Of a stretch of 64,000 nt of DNA, positions 53,832-63,351 are shown piece after piece. The translations under genes were made by a program, and so were the position numbers. This DNA comes from Acidobacteriota bacterium (GTDB lineage: Bacteria > Acidobacteriota > Terriglobia > Bryobacterales > Bryobacteraceae). The notes beneath the pieces are model-generated. The model ran no database searches. It was given only the letters and a program-made list of their open reading frames with translations, and was not told the DNA's origin. Within the stretch, counting starts at the first letter, position 1. The number at the start of each line of letters is the position of its first letter. The stretch covers positions 111,613 through 175,612 of the forward strand of contig JACTMJ010000022.1 in assembly GCA_014584705.1 (NCBI GenBank), written 5' to 3'.

Positions 53832-56387
53832 ATGCCCGCGCCCGCATCCCGGCGAAAATCCGAAATCATGAGCCCCGCCGGAGCCTGGCCGCAGTTCCAT
53901 GCCGCGGTGGAAGCCGGGGCCGATTCCGTATACTTCGGCCTGCGCCACTTCAGCGCCCGCGCCAAGGTCGGCTTTACGCTGTCGGAGATTCCGGAGCTGA
54001 TGCGCGAGCTGCACGGGCGCGGCGTGCGGGGCTATGTCGCCTTCAATACGCTCGTATTTGAACATGAACTCGTCCAGGCCGCGGAAGCCATTGAGGCACT
54101 GGCGAAAGCCGGGGTGGATGCCCTGATCCTGCAGGATTACGCGGCCGTACAACTCGCGCGGCGCATCGCTCCGGGGCTCGAACTCCATGCCAGCACCCAG
54201 ATGAGCATCACCAGCGCGGAGGGAGTCCGCCTGGCGCAGCGTTACGGCATCGGGCGGGTGACGCTGGCCCGGGAGCTTTCCCTGGACGAAATCCGCCGAA
54301 TCCGGCGGGAGACCGATTGCGATCTCGAAGTGTTCGTACACGGCGCGCTTTGCGTGGCGTATTCCGGCCAGTGCTTCAGCTCCGAGGCTTGGGGCGGCCG
54401 CAGCGCGAACCGGGGCCAGTGCGCACAGGCTTGCCGGCTGCCTTACGAACTGATCGTCGATGGCGCGCTTGCGCCGCTGGGCGACGCCCGCTATCTACTT
54501 TCTCCCGGCGACCTGTTTGCCTTGCGGCAGGTGCCGGAACTGATGGACGCCGGCATTGCCGCCCTCAAGATCGAGGGCAGGTACAAGGATGCGGACTATG
54601 TGGCGGCCGCCACCAGCGCATATCGCAAGGCGGTGGACGAAGCCTGGAACAACGCGCCGTCCACTTTGAGCGAAGGCGAAGTACGGGACCTGGAGCAGGT
54701 CTATTCGCGCGGGATGGGCCCCTATTTCCTTACCGGAACCAATCACCAGCAAGTCGTGCGCGGTCAGGCGCCGCGGCATCGAGGGGTGTATTGCGGCAGC
54801 GTGACCAAGTTGGCGGGAGATACCGTTTGGATTGCGCCCGACGAGGGCGGCCGGATTTCGCCCTTGAAGCCGGGCGATGGCGTGGTGTTCGACGCTTCCC
54901 GCTGGCGCAGCCCCGCCGAGCCCGAAGAGGGCGGAAGAATTTACGAAGCCGCCTCGCACCCGCGCGATGGCCTTGCGCTCCGCTTCGCCAACCGTGCGAT
55001 CGACTTTTCCCGGATCCGTGTGGGGGACCGTCTGTGGCGCACGCACGATCCCGACCTCACGCGCCGGCTCAAGCGTTTTACGGAGGCGGCCGATCCGGTG
55101 GCGCGGCAACCGGTGGATGTGCACATTCGGGCACGGGAGGGAGAGCCCCTGGCGCTCACCTGGAGCCTTACCGAAAGGCCGGAGATCCGGGTGACAGTGA
55201 CGTCCACGGATGCGCTGCCAAAGGCATCGCAGCGGCCGCTCTCCCAGGAAATCGCCCGTGCGCAAATCGAGCGCCTGGGCGGCTCCCCCTACCGTCTGAA
55301 TCGCCTGGAGTTCGAATCGAGTGAATCTCCCTTTGCCCCCATCTCCCTGCTGAACGCATTGCGGCGCGAGGCCGTGGAGGCCCTGAGCGCGAGGCAGTGC
55401 CAGACGGAGCAACCAATCGCGGAGCCTGCGCTCGCGGTGGTGGCCGCCCTGCAATCGGCGGAGAACCGGCCGGGGGCGATCGTCCAAGGCTCGTCCGCGT
55501 CCGTGCCGGAGCAGTCCCGCCCTCAGCTGCATTTGCTCTTGCGCACTCCCGCGCAATTAGAGGCCGCGCTGGCGGTCAAGCCAGCCAGCATCACCCTGGA
55601 CTATCTCGATCTGTATGGGCTGAAGCCCTCGGTAGATCGTGTTAAGGAGAGTGGAATATCGGTAAGAGTGGCGAGCCCGCGCGTTCTGAAACCGGGGGAG
55701 GACCGAATCCTCGATTTTCTGGATCGCCTGGAATGCGACTTGCTCGTTCGCTCTACCGGGATGCTGGAAACGCTGCGCGCGCGTGGACGAACCGGCCTCT
55801 ATGGGGATTTCAGCTTGAACGTCGCCAACTCGATCGCCGCCACCGTCTATCTGGATATGGCGCTGGTGCGAATCAGCCCCACGCATGATCTGAACGCCGC
55901 CCAGATCGCGCAACTGGCAAGGGACGCGGGCCCGGAGCGACTGGAAGTGGTTGCTTACCAACACCTTCCAGTGTTCCATACGGAGCATTGCGTATTTTGC
56001 CGCTTCCTTTCGGAAGGCACTAGCTACAAAGACTGCGGGCGGCCCTGTGAAACCCACGTCGTCGCCCTGCGGGATGAGCGCGGCCGCGCGCACCCGCTGG
56101 TGGCGGACGTCGGTTGCCGCAACACCGTGTTCGGCGCGGAAGCGCAAACAGCGGAGATGCACCTCGAGCTGTGGCGTTCCGTGGGCTTGCGACACTTCCG
56201 CCTGGAGTTCGTTCACGAATCGGGGGAGCAAACGCGGTACGTAAGCGAGGCCTTTCGTGAAGCTCTGATGGGTGTGATCCCGTATGTTACCCTGGCGGAA
56301 AGGCTTCACGCGCTAGCGCCGGAGGGCATTACGGAAGGGAGCCTGTTCGTTCCGGAGGACTATCAGCAATTTCCCATTCTGCAATAG
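53832..56387 (+). CDS. U32 family peptidase / RlhA-like protein
   Basis: 851 residues. The N-terminal U32 core (about 10-320) has KSEIMSPAGAWPQFHAAVEAGADSVYFG, VHGALCVAYSGQCF and the cysteine cluster RSANRGQCAQACRLPY, plus IEGRYKDADYVA. Cysteines at GQCF, GQCAQACR and others are the iron-sulfur ligands seen in the U32 group. A DUF3656-like middle follows (about 400-520). The C-terminal segment has HTEHCVFCRFL and CGRPCETH, and VGCRNTVF, another Cys-rich cluster. The closest characterised relative I know is E. coli RlhA, which hydroxylates C2501 of 23S rRNA; the longer U32 proteins resemble it in layout. Peptidase activity is doubtful despite the name. Confidence 0.87.
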   Translation: MPAPASRRKSEIMSPAGAWPQFHAAVEAGADSVYFGLRHFSARAKVGFTLSEIPELMRELHGRGVRGYVAFNTLVFEHELVQAAEAIEALAKAGVDALILQDYAAVQLARRIAPGLELHASTQMSITSAEGVRLAQRYGIGRVTLARELSLDEIRRIRRETDCDLEVFVHGALCVAYSGQCFSSEAWGGRSANRGQCAQACRLPYELIVDGALAPLGDARYLLSPGDLFALRQVPELMDAGIAALKIEGRYKDADYVAAATSAYRKAVDEAWNNAPSTLSEGEVRDLEQVYSRGMGPYFLTGTNHQQVVRGQAPRHRGVYCGSVTKLAGDTVWIAPDEGGRISPLKPGDGVVFDASRWRSPAEPEEGGRIYEAASHPRDGLALRFANRAIDFSRIRVGDRLWRTHDPDLTRRLKRFTEAADPVARQPVDVHIRAREGEPLALTWSLTERPEIRVTVTSTDALPKASQRPLSQEIARAQIERLGGSPYRLNRLEFESSESPFAPISLLNALRREAVEALSARQCQTEQPIAEPALAVVAALQSAENRPGAIVQGSSASVPEQSRPQLHLLLRTPAQLEAALAVKPASITLDYLDLYGLKPSVDRVKESGISVRVASPRVLKPGEDRILDFLDRLECDLLVRSTGMLETLRARGRTGLYGDFSLNVANSIAATVYLDMALVRISPTHDLNAAQIAQLARDAGPERLEVVAYQHLPVFHTEHCVFCRFLSEGTSYKDCGRPCETHVVALRDERGRAHPLVADVGCRNTVFGAEAQTAEMHLELWRSVGLRHFRLEFVHESGEQTRYVSEAFREALMGVIPYVTLAERLHALAPEGITEGSLFVPEDYQQFPILQ

Positions 56388-56396
56388 GGAACGGAT

Positions 56397-56831
56397 ATGC
56401 CGGACGCGGAAATTCGCAAGGTGGGGCTGTTCACGGTCCGTGAGGGCCGCGTGCTCCTCTGCCGGAAGCAGCAAGGCAAGCTCATCCTGCCCGGCGGCAA
56501 GCGGGAGCTCGGTGAAACATCCCTCGAAACGCTCCACCGCGAAATCGCGGAGGAGTTGGGCAGCGATGTGCGCCTGATGGAGCCTACCCCGCTCGGGACC
56601 TATTTCGACCGGACGGCGGCCGAGGCTCCGGAAACTTCGAAGACGATCGAGATTGAACTCTACGGCGGCTTGCTGCACGGTGTACCGCAACCGTCCAACG
56701 AGATCCACGCGCTGGTGTGGTTCGGAGACGAGGATCCCTGGCCGTCGCTGGCGCCTAGCCTCTCCGGGCAGATATTTCCCGACCTGATCCGGCGCGGCTT
56801 GCTCCGATGGAAGAGGCTCGGCCCGCTCTAG
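56397..56831 (+). CDS. Nudix hydrolase
   Basis: 144 residues. The Nudix box is complete: GGKRELGETSLETLHREIAEELG (Gx5Ex7REUxEExG). It is preceded by the strand KVGLFTVREGRVLLCRKQQGKLILPGG. It hydrolyses a nucleoside diphosphate linked to another moiety; substrate not predictable. The start at 56397 lies 9 bp after the U32 stop, so co-transcription is likely. It converges with a small membrane protein gene. Confidence 0.92.
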   Translation: MPDAEIRKVGLFTVREGRVLLCRKQQGKLILPGGKRELGETSLETLHREIAEELGSDVRLMEPTPLGTYFDRTAAEAPETSKTIEIELYGGLLHGVPQPSNEIHALVWFGDEDPWPSLAPSLSGQIFPDLIRRGLLRWKRLGPL

Positions 56832-56897
56832 CAACGCCGGTTTCGCGCATCACGGCCCGTCAAGGGCGGAAACGCTATCCGGGCGCTTTCGATTCCG

Positions 56898-57092
56898 TCA
56901 GTTCCCGCTCTTGCGCTTGTTGCGTCGCTTCAAATAGATGATCAGGATGATGACGGCCGCCGCGCCCAGAATCAGGTTGCGCATGGTGCTGTCTTCCGCG
57001 CCCGCCGCTTCCTGTGCGTGGAGGAGCGGCGTGAACGCCATCATCAGGGTGAGAAGGAGCGTAAGCAGGAACGCACGAGTGCTTTTCAACAT
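56898..57092 (-). CDS. Small membrane protein, unrecognised
   Basis: 64 residues from the ATG at 57092, which lies about ten bases after GGAG; an in-frame TTG at 57107 is an alternative. It has an N-terminal signal-like segment (MLKSTRAFLLTLLLTLMMAF, ending near LLHAQEAAG). A second hydrophobic helix follows (about 36-52, LILGAAAVIILIIYL), then a very basic tail (KRRNKRKSGN). This suggests either a cleaved signal plus one anchor with cytoplasmic tail, or a two-pass protein. I do not recognise the family. It is divergent from the ychF-like gene. Confidence 0.55.
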   Translation of the reverse strand: MLKSTRAFLLTLLLTLMMAFTPLLHAQEAAGAEDSTMRNLILGAAAVIILIIYLKRRNKRKSGN

Positions 57093-57285
57093 TTCTGAAA
57101 TCTCCAAAAAGGGGAATCAGGTACAGCATACCCTTTCTTGCCCGCTTCCAAAACAACCAAACCGTCCGAAAATGTGAAATCGGGCCGCGAGGGGCCGAGT
57201 TCTATGCGATTTAGTACTACGGGCTGGGGAAATTGCACCCCGTGGAGGCGCGCCACCCCACATCGCGCTACCCTCTTAGGAGAGT

Positions 57286-58359
57286 ATGAAAACAGCAATC
57301 ATTGGTCTCCCGATGGTCGGGAAGACCTCTCTCTTCACCATCCTTACGGGCGTTCACGAATCGTCCCGGATGGGCGCGATGGAAGTGCGGGTGGGTGTCG
57401 CGAAGGTGCCCGACGCCCGCCTGGATGCACTGGCGGAGGTGTTCCACCCGGAAAAGCTCACCCACGCCACTATTGAGTTTCTGGACGTTCCCTCCATTTC
57501 CAAGGAATCCCTGCGGGAGCCGAGCTACCTCGCGAGTCTGCGCTTCGCTGACGCCTTTGCCCATGTCCTTCGCGTCTTTGAGAGCGACATCGTCCCCCAC
57601 GAAAAGGGAACGGTGGACCCGATGCGGGATCTCGACGACGTGGAAGCCGAACTGATCCTGAGCGATCTGGTGCAGGTGGAAAAGCGGCTGGAACGGCTCG
57701 ACAAGGATCGCAAGAAGATCAAGGATCCGAAGCTCGACAAAGAGTTCGAAGTGCTAACCCGCTTTAAGGCGGCCCTGGAGAACAACCAGCCTCTGCGCGA
57801 GGTGGAGGCGGACCCGGAAGAAGAGAAGCTTATCCGCGGCTTCATGTTCCTCTCCCAGAAGCCCATCCTCTACGTCCTGAACGTCGGGGAGGAAGACGCC
57901 CCCCGTCTTGCCGAGCTGGAGAAGGAGTACGCAGCGAAGATCCTGCCGGGCCGGAAGCAAGTGGGTGTGACGGCGGTGTGCGGAAAGGTGGAAGCGGAAC
58001 TGACCGAGATGGAGCCGGAAGACGCGAAGGACTTCATGGAAACCTACGGCCTCACGGATAGCGGGCTGGAGCGCATGGTGAGCGCCAGCTACCGGCTTCT
58101 CGGCCGCATGAGCTTCCTCACCGCCGGCGAACCCGAGGTGCGCGCCTGGACGATCCCCGTCAACTGCAAAGCCGTCCACGCGGCGGGGGAAATCCACTCG
58201 GATTTGGAGAAGAAGTTCATCCGGGCCGAAGTGGCCAACTGGAAAGACCTGGTGGACCACGGTGGCTGGAGCGGCTTGCGGGGCACGGCGCTGATGCGTC
58301 TCGAAGGGAAGGAATACATCGTGCAGGATGGCGATGTGCTCATGATCCGTCACGGGTAA
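57286..58359 (+). CDS. YchF-like OBG-family GTPase/ATPase
   Basis: 357 residues. It begins KTAIIGLPMVGKTSLFTILTG, a Walker A of the YchF type, and ends in the TGS domain (about 270-357: WTIPVNCKAVHAAGEIHSDLEKKFIRAEV and LEGKEYIVQDGDVLMIRHG), both typical. The central coiled-coil DDVEAELILSDLVQVEKRLERL is also as in YchF. However, the region that normally reads DIAGLVKGASKGEGLGN (switch II) is DVPSISKESLREPSYLA here, and the NxxE specificity motif appears as LNVGEED. YchF proteins bind ATP rather than GTP and interact with ribosomes and catalase; the altered switch suggests a paralogue with changed hydrolysis. Confidence 0.85.
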   Translation: MKTAIIGLPMVGKTSLFTILTGVHESSRMGAMEVRVGVAKVPDARLDALAEVFHPEKLTHATIEFLDVPSISKESLREPSYLASLRFADAFAHVLRVFESDIVPHEKGTVDPMRDLDDVEAELILSDLVQVEKRLERLDKDRKKIKDPKLDKEFEVLTRFKAALENNQPLREVEADPEEEKLIRGFMFLSQKPILYVLNVGEEDAPRLAELEKEYAAKILPGRKQVGVTAVCGKVEAELTEMEPEDAKDFMETYGLTDSGLERMVSASYRLLGRMSFLTAGEPEVRAWTIPVNCKAVHAAGEIHSDLEKKFIRAEVANWKDLVDHGGWSGLRGTALMRLEGKEYIVQDGDVLMIRHG

Positions 58360-58379
58360 GCGGGAGGCCTGCTGGGGTA

Positions 58380-59639
58380 ATGGCGACCGGGGAAGCAACC
58401 TCGCAATCCGCGCGGCGCGTGATCTTCCACGTGGACATGGATGCGTTCTTCGTCTCCGTGGAAGAGCTCTACGACCCCTCCCTGAAGGGGAAGCCCGTGG
58501 TGGTGGGCGGGAAAGCGCATGAGCGCGGCGTGGTGGCCGCGGCATCCTACGCGGCGCGGAAGTTCGGAGTGCGCTCCGCGATGCCGCTGCGAACGGCTTA
58601 CGAAAAATGCCCGCACGCAATCTTCATGGACGGTCACCGGGACCGCTACGCCAAGTACTCCGCCATCGTGAAAGAGCTGCTGAGGGCATTCTCGCCCAAG
58701 GTGGAGATGGCATCGATCGACGAGGCCTACCTTGACCTGACGGGGACGCAACGGCTCTACGGCCCGCCCTTCGCCGCGGCCGATCTTCTGCACGGGCGGA
58801 TGAAAGCGGAAACGGGCCTGAACTGCTCAATCGGGATCGGCACGTCCCGGCTCGTGGCAAAGGTCTGCTCCGGGATGGCCAAGCCGAACGGAATCTTCGA
58901 AGTGCTGCCGGGCATGGAGGCGGCGTGCCTCGCGCCATTGCCGGTGCGGCGAATTCCGGGCGTCGGCAAGGTGATGCAAGAGAAGCTGGAGGCGCTCGGA
59001 GTGACGCGAGTAGGCGGCCTTGCGGAACTGGATGAACAGGTGCTGGAACGGCGCTTCGGCAAGTGGGGCCTCGCGCTCGCCGGGAAAGCGCGGGGCCAGG
59101 ATGCCGGGAGCTGGTTCGACAGCGAAGTGGGCGATGCGGACGACCAGAAGTCCCTCAGCCACGAGCACACTTTCGACGCGGACATCGCGGACCAGGAAGC
59201 GATTGAAGCCGTTTTGGCGCAACTCGCGCAAATGGTCGGCCGGCGGCTGCGGGAGCAGGACCTCTACGCGCGGACAGTGCAATTGAAGCTGCGCGATTCC
59301 GCCTTCCATACCATCACGAGAGCGGTAACGCTCAGCCACCGGACGCAGCTTGACACGGAACTGCTGCAAGCGGGCCGCGCCTTGTTTCGCGCGAACTGGA
59401 AACCGGGCCTGCGCATCCGGCTGATCGGTTTACAGACCTCCTCGCTCGACCATCGCGAGGGGCAACTGGCGCTGCTTGACGGCGAGAGCAACGAGCGCTG
59501 GAAGGCGGCGCTCCAGGCGGCCGACCGTCTGCGCGACCGCTTCGGAGACGACAGCGTTTCGCTGGCTTCCGCCATGAAAGGCAAGTTCCGGGAGCGCGTA
59601 CACGAGGCGATGGAGGAGCGGAAGAACCTAAAGTCCTGA
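58380..59639 (+). CDS. dinB: DNA polymerase IV (Y-family)
   Basis: 419 residues. An error-prone translesion polymerase. Catalytic carboxylates are in FHVDMDAFF (D19, D21 region) and ASIDEAYLD (D114-E115). The steric gate and fingers region YAARKFGVRSAMP follows, then the HhH-containing thumb (RRIPGVGKVMQEKLEALG), and the little-finger domain (about 250-355, KSLSHEHTFDADI). The C-terminus lacks an obvious beta-clamp motif such as QLxLF, though QLALLDGE near residue 362 fits its beginning. The gene starts 20 bp after the ychF-like stop on the same strand. Confidence 0.96.
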   Translation: MATGEATSQSARRVIFHVDMDAFFVSVEELYDPSLKGKPVVVGGKAHERGVVAAASYAARKFGVRSAMPLRTAYEKCPHAIFMDGHRDRYAKYSAIVKELLRAFSPKVEMASIDEAYLDLTGTQRLYGPPFAAADLLHGRMKAETGLNCSIGIGTSRLVAKVCSGMAKPNGIFEVLPGMEAACLAPLPVRRIPGVGKVMQEKLEALGVTRVGGLAELDEQVLERRFGKWGLALAGKARGQDAGSWFDSEVGDADDQKSLSHEHTFDADIADQEAIEAVLAQLAQMVGRRLREQDLYARTVQLKLRDSAFHTITRAVTLSHRTQLDTELLQAGRALFRANWKPGLRIRLIGLQTSSLDHREGQLALLDGESNERWKAALQAADRLRDRFGDDSVSLASAMKGKFRERVHEAMEERKNLKS

Positions 59640-59707
59640 GGCAACGGCAGGCCACGGCACGCACGGAGCAGCCCGTGACGCCCGCTGGAACGCGCACGCC
59701 ACGCACC

Positions 59708-59733
59708 GCGGCCCGCTCGGTGGAGCGGGCCGC
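59708..59733. terminator. Hairpin between convergent dinB and ompH genes, probable bidirectional terminator
   Basis: GCGGCCCGCTC (59708-59718) and its perfect complement (59723-59733) form an 11-bp stem with a GGTG loop. It sits between the convergent stops of dinB (59639) and the OmpH/Skp gene (59770). No long U-tract follows on either side, so it may act as a factor-assisted stop or an RNA 3'-end stabiliser. Confidence 0.6.
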
Positions 59734-59769
59734 CAGTTCCAAACAGGCCGAATCTCCGGATTGCCGCCG

Positions 59770-60351
59770 TTACGGCTTGGCGGGAGCCGCCGGCTTCGGC
59801 GCGGCGGCGGGCTTCGCGGCCGCGGCCGAACTATCGGCGTCGAAAGCGGAAATCACGCTCGCCGTAATGTCAATGCTGTTCGAAGCGTAGAGAATGCCCG
59901 ACTGCGGCGTGCTCACGTCGATAATCAGCACGTAGCCATTCTCCTTGGCGAACTTGTCGATGACCGCCTGCATCCTTTCACTGATGCCGGCAAAGGTGCT
60001 CTGCTGCGCCTGATTGAACTCCAGTTGCGCGTCTTCGCCGGAGCGCTGCAAGTCCCGCTGCTTGTCGTCGATATCCTGACGGAGTTTGGCGAGGGCTTCC
60101 TGGCTCAGCGTATTCGCTCCGCGCTGCAACTGCTGCTGAAGCTGCTGGATCTCGGCCTGCTTATCCTGCAGTTGCTTCTGCTTGGGATTGAACCGCTCCT
60201 GCAATTCCTTTACCGCAGTCTGGCCATCCTTGGTGCTGATGATGGCCTGCTGGATGTTGATAATGCCCACTTTGGCAGGCGCCGTCTGTGCCTGCAGGGC
60301 GATGGTGAAACCCAACACCAGAAGGCTGCGAATCAAGATATTCTGCTTCAC
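59770..60351 (-). CDS. OmpH/Skp family periplasmic chaperone
   Basis: 193 residues from a GTG at 60351 preceded by GGGAGAG; this start yields a proper signal peptide (MKQNILIRSLLVLGFTIALQAQ). Mature protein: a short beta core (KVGIINIQQAIISTKDGQ and GYVLIIDVSTPQSGILYAS) flanking a long coiled coil (about 60-130, rich in Gln: KQKQLQDKQAEIQQLQQQLQ). This is the Skp jellyfish architecture. The C-terminus is Ala/Pro/Lys-rich, longer than in E. coli Skp. It holds unfolded outer-membrane proteins for BamA. It follows bamA by 69 bp on the same strand, the conserved order. Confidence 0.9.
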   Translation of the reverse strand: MKQNILIRSLLVLGFTIALQAQTAPAKVGIINIQQAIISTKDGQTAVKELQERFNPKQKQLQDKQAEIQQLQQQLQRGANTLSQEALAKLRQDIDDKQRDLQRSGEDAQLEFNQAQQSTFAGISERMQAVIDKFAKENGYVLIIDVSTPQSGILYASNSIDITASVISAFDADSSAAAAKPAAAPKPAAPAKP

Positions 60352-60420
60352 TTTTGCTACTCTCCCGCGCCGGTCCCACTCCGGAATCGGCCTGACAAAA
60401 TTCAAACGACCGTCGAGAAC

Positions 60421-63351
60421 TCAGAAGGTGCGGCTGACGGTAAAGCGGAACTGGCTGCGCCGTTCGAAGAACGGAATTCGCGAGGCTCCACCGCCATACC
60501 CGCTCACGTTTGTGAGCGTACGGATCGCCTCGGCATACGTTGCGTCGTTGGCGAACGAAGAGCGGTCAAACACAATCGGCGCTTGCGCCACTCCCTGCAC
60601 GAGCGTCGGATTATACGCCCAGTATAAGCGAAACGGCGCATTTACCACGGGCATCATCACCTGGAGTTCCAAGCCGGTGGAGGTGCGGATCTTCTGGCTG
60701 TCCGCATAGACGAACGCTTCATTCTCAAATGCGGCCGCCGGATGCGCGGCGTTGAGGTAGTTCACGCGGTCCGGATTGAGGCGCAACTGGCTGGTGCGCG
60801 AAACCCGATTGATGCCCGCATCAAAGAAGGCGGCCAGGGTAACCGGACCGAAAATGGGGATCCGGTATTCGAAGTTCGCCACGCCCATGGTGTCGCCACC
60901 GGGGAACGAAATCTGGTAAATCGGAATGGTCTGCGTAACGGGCGTATAACCCACGGTGCCGTCGGAATACACCACTCTTTGCAGACGCTGAGATCCGTCC
61001 GCATTCAGCACCCGGATGGAGGTTTCGCTGGGGATGAACGCCACGGGCGATATTTCCCAGATGTTGAAACCGCGAACGTCCTGCTCGCCGCCCATGTAGA
61101 AGCGATTAAAGGGAGGCGCCGCCTGTCCGCCGTAGCCGGTGATCCAGGACCCCATACCCCGCATTCCGATTACGTGGCCTTCACGGAAGCCCTTGCGGAA
61201 GTACTTCGCTTCCACGGTGGGCAGAAACATTTTGACGCTGCCGCCGAGAGGTCCGCCGGCGAATGTTGTGCTGATGAAGAGGCTCCGGCCGGCCGTGGGC
61301 GTAATGGGGTGATTCACCGTGTTGTAACTGTATGAGGGCACAATCCGGCTGGTGACGATGCCATCCAACTGGTTTGCCTGTCCGGCGAAGCTCAAGAAGT
61401 TGATGGTTTCGAATTGGATTCTGGCACCGTCGCTTTGCGGCTTGATGTTGGAATTATCGTAGCCGTAGCTGAGACCGACGCGCGCGAAGGAGCGCTTCAA
61501 CTGCGTGGAGCCGAAGAAGCTGAATCCATACCCGTTCTGGCTGTAGTTCAAGCGATTTTCCGAGCCCAGCGAATTATACAGGTCCGTGTAATTCCGCCCG
61601 GAGAACAACGACACTTCGCGGCCCTGGTCAAAATTGAAGCGGCGCGTATAGATCGTGAACCCGGCCTGAATGGGCTTATCGAGGAAGTAAGGCTCCGTGA
61701 AACCAAAGACGACATCCTGAATGCGGTCTCCCAATTGGGAACTGATGCTGAGCGTTTCGCCGAGACCGAGGAAGTTGTTTGTGGAATAGTTCATTCCCAC
61801 AAAGCTCCCCGCGATTCCGGAGACGCCCCCGGTGAGGCCCACTGTATTCCGTCCGCGCTCCTTCACCGAGAGGGTGAGGTCCACCGTATTCGTGCGGTTA
61901 TCGCGCTTGATATCGGTGGCTTCATCCTTCTTCAATTGGTCAAAGTATCCGAGCTGGTTGAGGCGGAGGATGCTCACTTCCCACAGGCGGGTGTTGAACA
62001 TGTCGCCTTCATCCACCAGGAGCTCGCGGCGAATGACCTTATCGCGCGTGGTGGTGTTGCCGGAGAACTCGATGCGGCGGACGAAGAACTGCTTGCCTTC
62101 GTCCACACTCAGCGTGAGATTCATCTGGTCTGAATCCGGGACGGGATCAAACGACGGTTCGGGAACGAAGTCAATATAGCCATAGCCGCCATAGAGCTTG
62201 CGCAAATTGTCGAGACCTTCGCGCAACTTCTTGGTGGAGAAGATATCGCCCTTGTCCATCTGGAAGAGCGGCCGCATGAGGGCTTCGGGCGTGCGGAAGA
62301 GTTTCACGCCCTCGAACTTGATCTCATTCAGCTTGTACTGCGGCCCTTCCTCCACGGTGAGGCGCAGATCGGCGCGCTTACCCGGCTTGTTGGGGTAGAA
62401 GAGCGGGATGCGGAACTTGCCGCCGCCCACATCGCGCATCGTGACATCGGTATCGATGACGCGGGCACGAAAATAGCCGCGCTCCTGATAGAAGTTGGCC
62501 AGGCGCTGCTTGTCTTCCTCGAGCTTCACGGAGTCAAAGGCTCTCGAAAAGAGATTCTCGAAGAAGATGGAGTACGGGATGCCGATCGGCTTGGAATTCG
62601 CCATCGAGCGCCGGACGGCGCGGGTGGAGAAGGACTTCACACCGTCGAAACTGATTTCGCCCACCTTCACCTTCGGCCCTTCGTCCACGATGAAGGTGAT
62701 GACGACCGAGGCCGGAGGAATCTGGAAGACTTCCGGCTGAATGCGGGCATACTGGCGGCCGCGTTCCGCGAGGTATTCCAGCAGGACGACAACCGCGCGC
62801 TGCACCTTATTGGGGTCGTAATTCGCTTCGGTACTGAGGCCCACCCGGCGGTCCTTGAAGCGTTCCAGCACTTCGGACATGGTGATGGATTTCAGCCCCT
62901 CATACTTGATGCTGCGAACGATGCGCCGTTCGGTAACGACAAAACGGACGATCTTCCCGAACCGGCCATCTTCCACTTCGAGGCGGATGTCGTCAAAGCG
63001 CCCCGTGTTCCAGAGGAGCATGAAGTCCCGCCGGAGAGCCTGCTCGTCGTAGACATCATCCTTCTTGGAATAGATCAGTGCCCGCAGAGTGGCTTGCGGA
63101 ATGCGCCGCGCTCCCCGGAAGTCGATCGCCTCGATGCGATTGTGGTCCGCCGTCTGCTGCTCCGCCTTTTCCGGAGTCTGTTCGCTGGGGGTTTCGAACG
63201 GGTTAGCGGAGGGGGGGGACTGAGGAACCGTCTCGAAGGGATTTTGCTGATTCTGTGGAGTTTGTTGGGGCTGCTGGGCGACCAGGGCTACCGAAGCCAC
63301 CAGCGAGCACAGCACCATCCCGAACAAGCCCAGCGGCTTGAAAAACACCAT
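60421..63351 (-). CDS. bamA: Outer-membrane protein assembly factor BamA
   Basis: About 976 residues from the ATG at 63351. A signal sequence (LFGMVLCSLVASVALVAQ) and a Gln/Pro/Asn-rich stretch (about 27-70) come first. Five POTRA domains lie at about 75-430 (for example IEAIDFRGARRIPQATLRAL, VKVGEISFDGVKSFSTRAV and FFVRRIEFSGNTTTRDKVI). The C-terminal Omp85 barrel follows; GGEQDVRGFNIW carries the conserved loop-6 VRGF motif, and the protein ends FTVSRTF. It folds and inserts barrel proteins in the outer membrane. It is longer than the E. coli protein (810), mostly because of the N-terminal tract and long barrel loops. The SD (GGAAG) is about 11 bases upstream of the start. Confidence 0.97.
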   Translation of the reverse strand: MVFFKPLGLFGMVLCSLVASVALVAQQPQQTPQNQQNPFETVPQSPPSANPFETPSEQTPEKAEQQTADHNRIEAIDFRGARRIPQATLRALIYSKKDDVYDEQALRRDFMLLWNTGRFDDIRLEVEDGRFGKIVRFVVTERRIVRSIKYEGLKSITMSEVLERFKDRRVGLSTEANYDPNKVQRAVVVLLEYLAERGRQYARIQPEVFQIPPASVVITFIVDEGPKVKVGEISFDGVKSFSTRAVRRSMANSKPIGIPYSIFFENLFSRAFDSVKLEEDKQRLANFYQERGYFRARVIDTDVTMRDVGGGKFRIPLFYPNKPGKRADLRLTVEEGPQYKLNEIKFEGVKLFRTPEALMRPLFQMDKGDIFSTKKLREGLDNLRKLYGGYGYIDFVPEPSFDPVPDSDQMNLTLSVDEGKQFFVRRIEFSGNTTTRDKVIRRELLVDEGDMFNTRLWEVSILRLNQLGYFDQLKKDEATDIKRDNRTNTVDLTLSVKERGRNTVGLTGGVSGIAGSFVGMNYSTNNFLGLGETLSISSQLGDRIQDVVFGFTEPYFLDKPIQAGFTIYTRRFNFDQGREVSLFSGRNYTDLYNSLGSENRLNYSQNGYGFSFFGSTQLKRSFARVGLSYGYDNSNIKPQSDGARIQFETINFLSFAGQANQLDGIVTSRIVPSYSYNTVNHPITPTAGRSLFISTTFAGGPLGGSVKMFLPTVEAKYFRKGFREGHVIGMRGMGSWITGYGGQAAPPFNRFYMGGEQDVRGFNIWEISPVAFIPSETSIRVLNADGSQRLQRVVYSDGTVGYTPVTQTIPIYQISFPGGDTMGVANFEYRIPIFGPVTLAAFFDAGINRVSRTSQLRLNPDRVNYLNAAHPAAAFENEAFVYADSQKIRTSTGLELQVMMPVVNAPFRLYWAYNPTLVQGVAQAPIVFDRSSFANDATYAEAIRTLTNVSGYGGGASRIPFFERRSQFRFTVSRTF

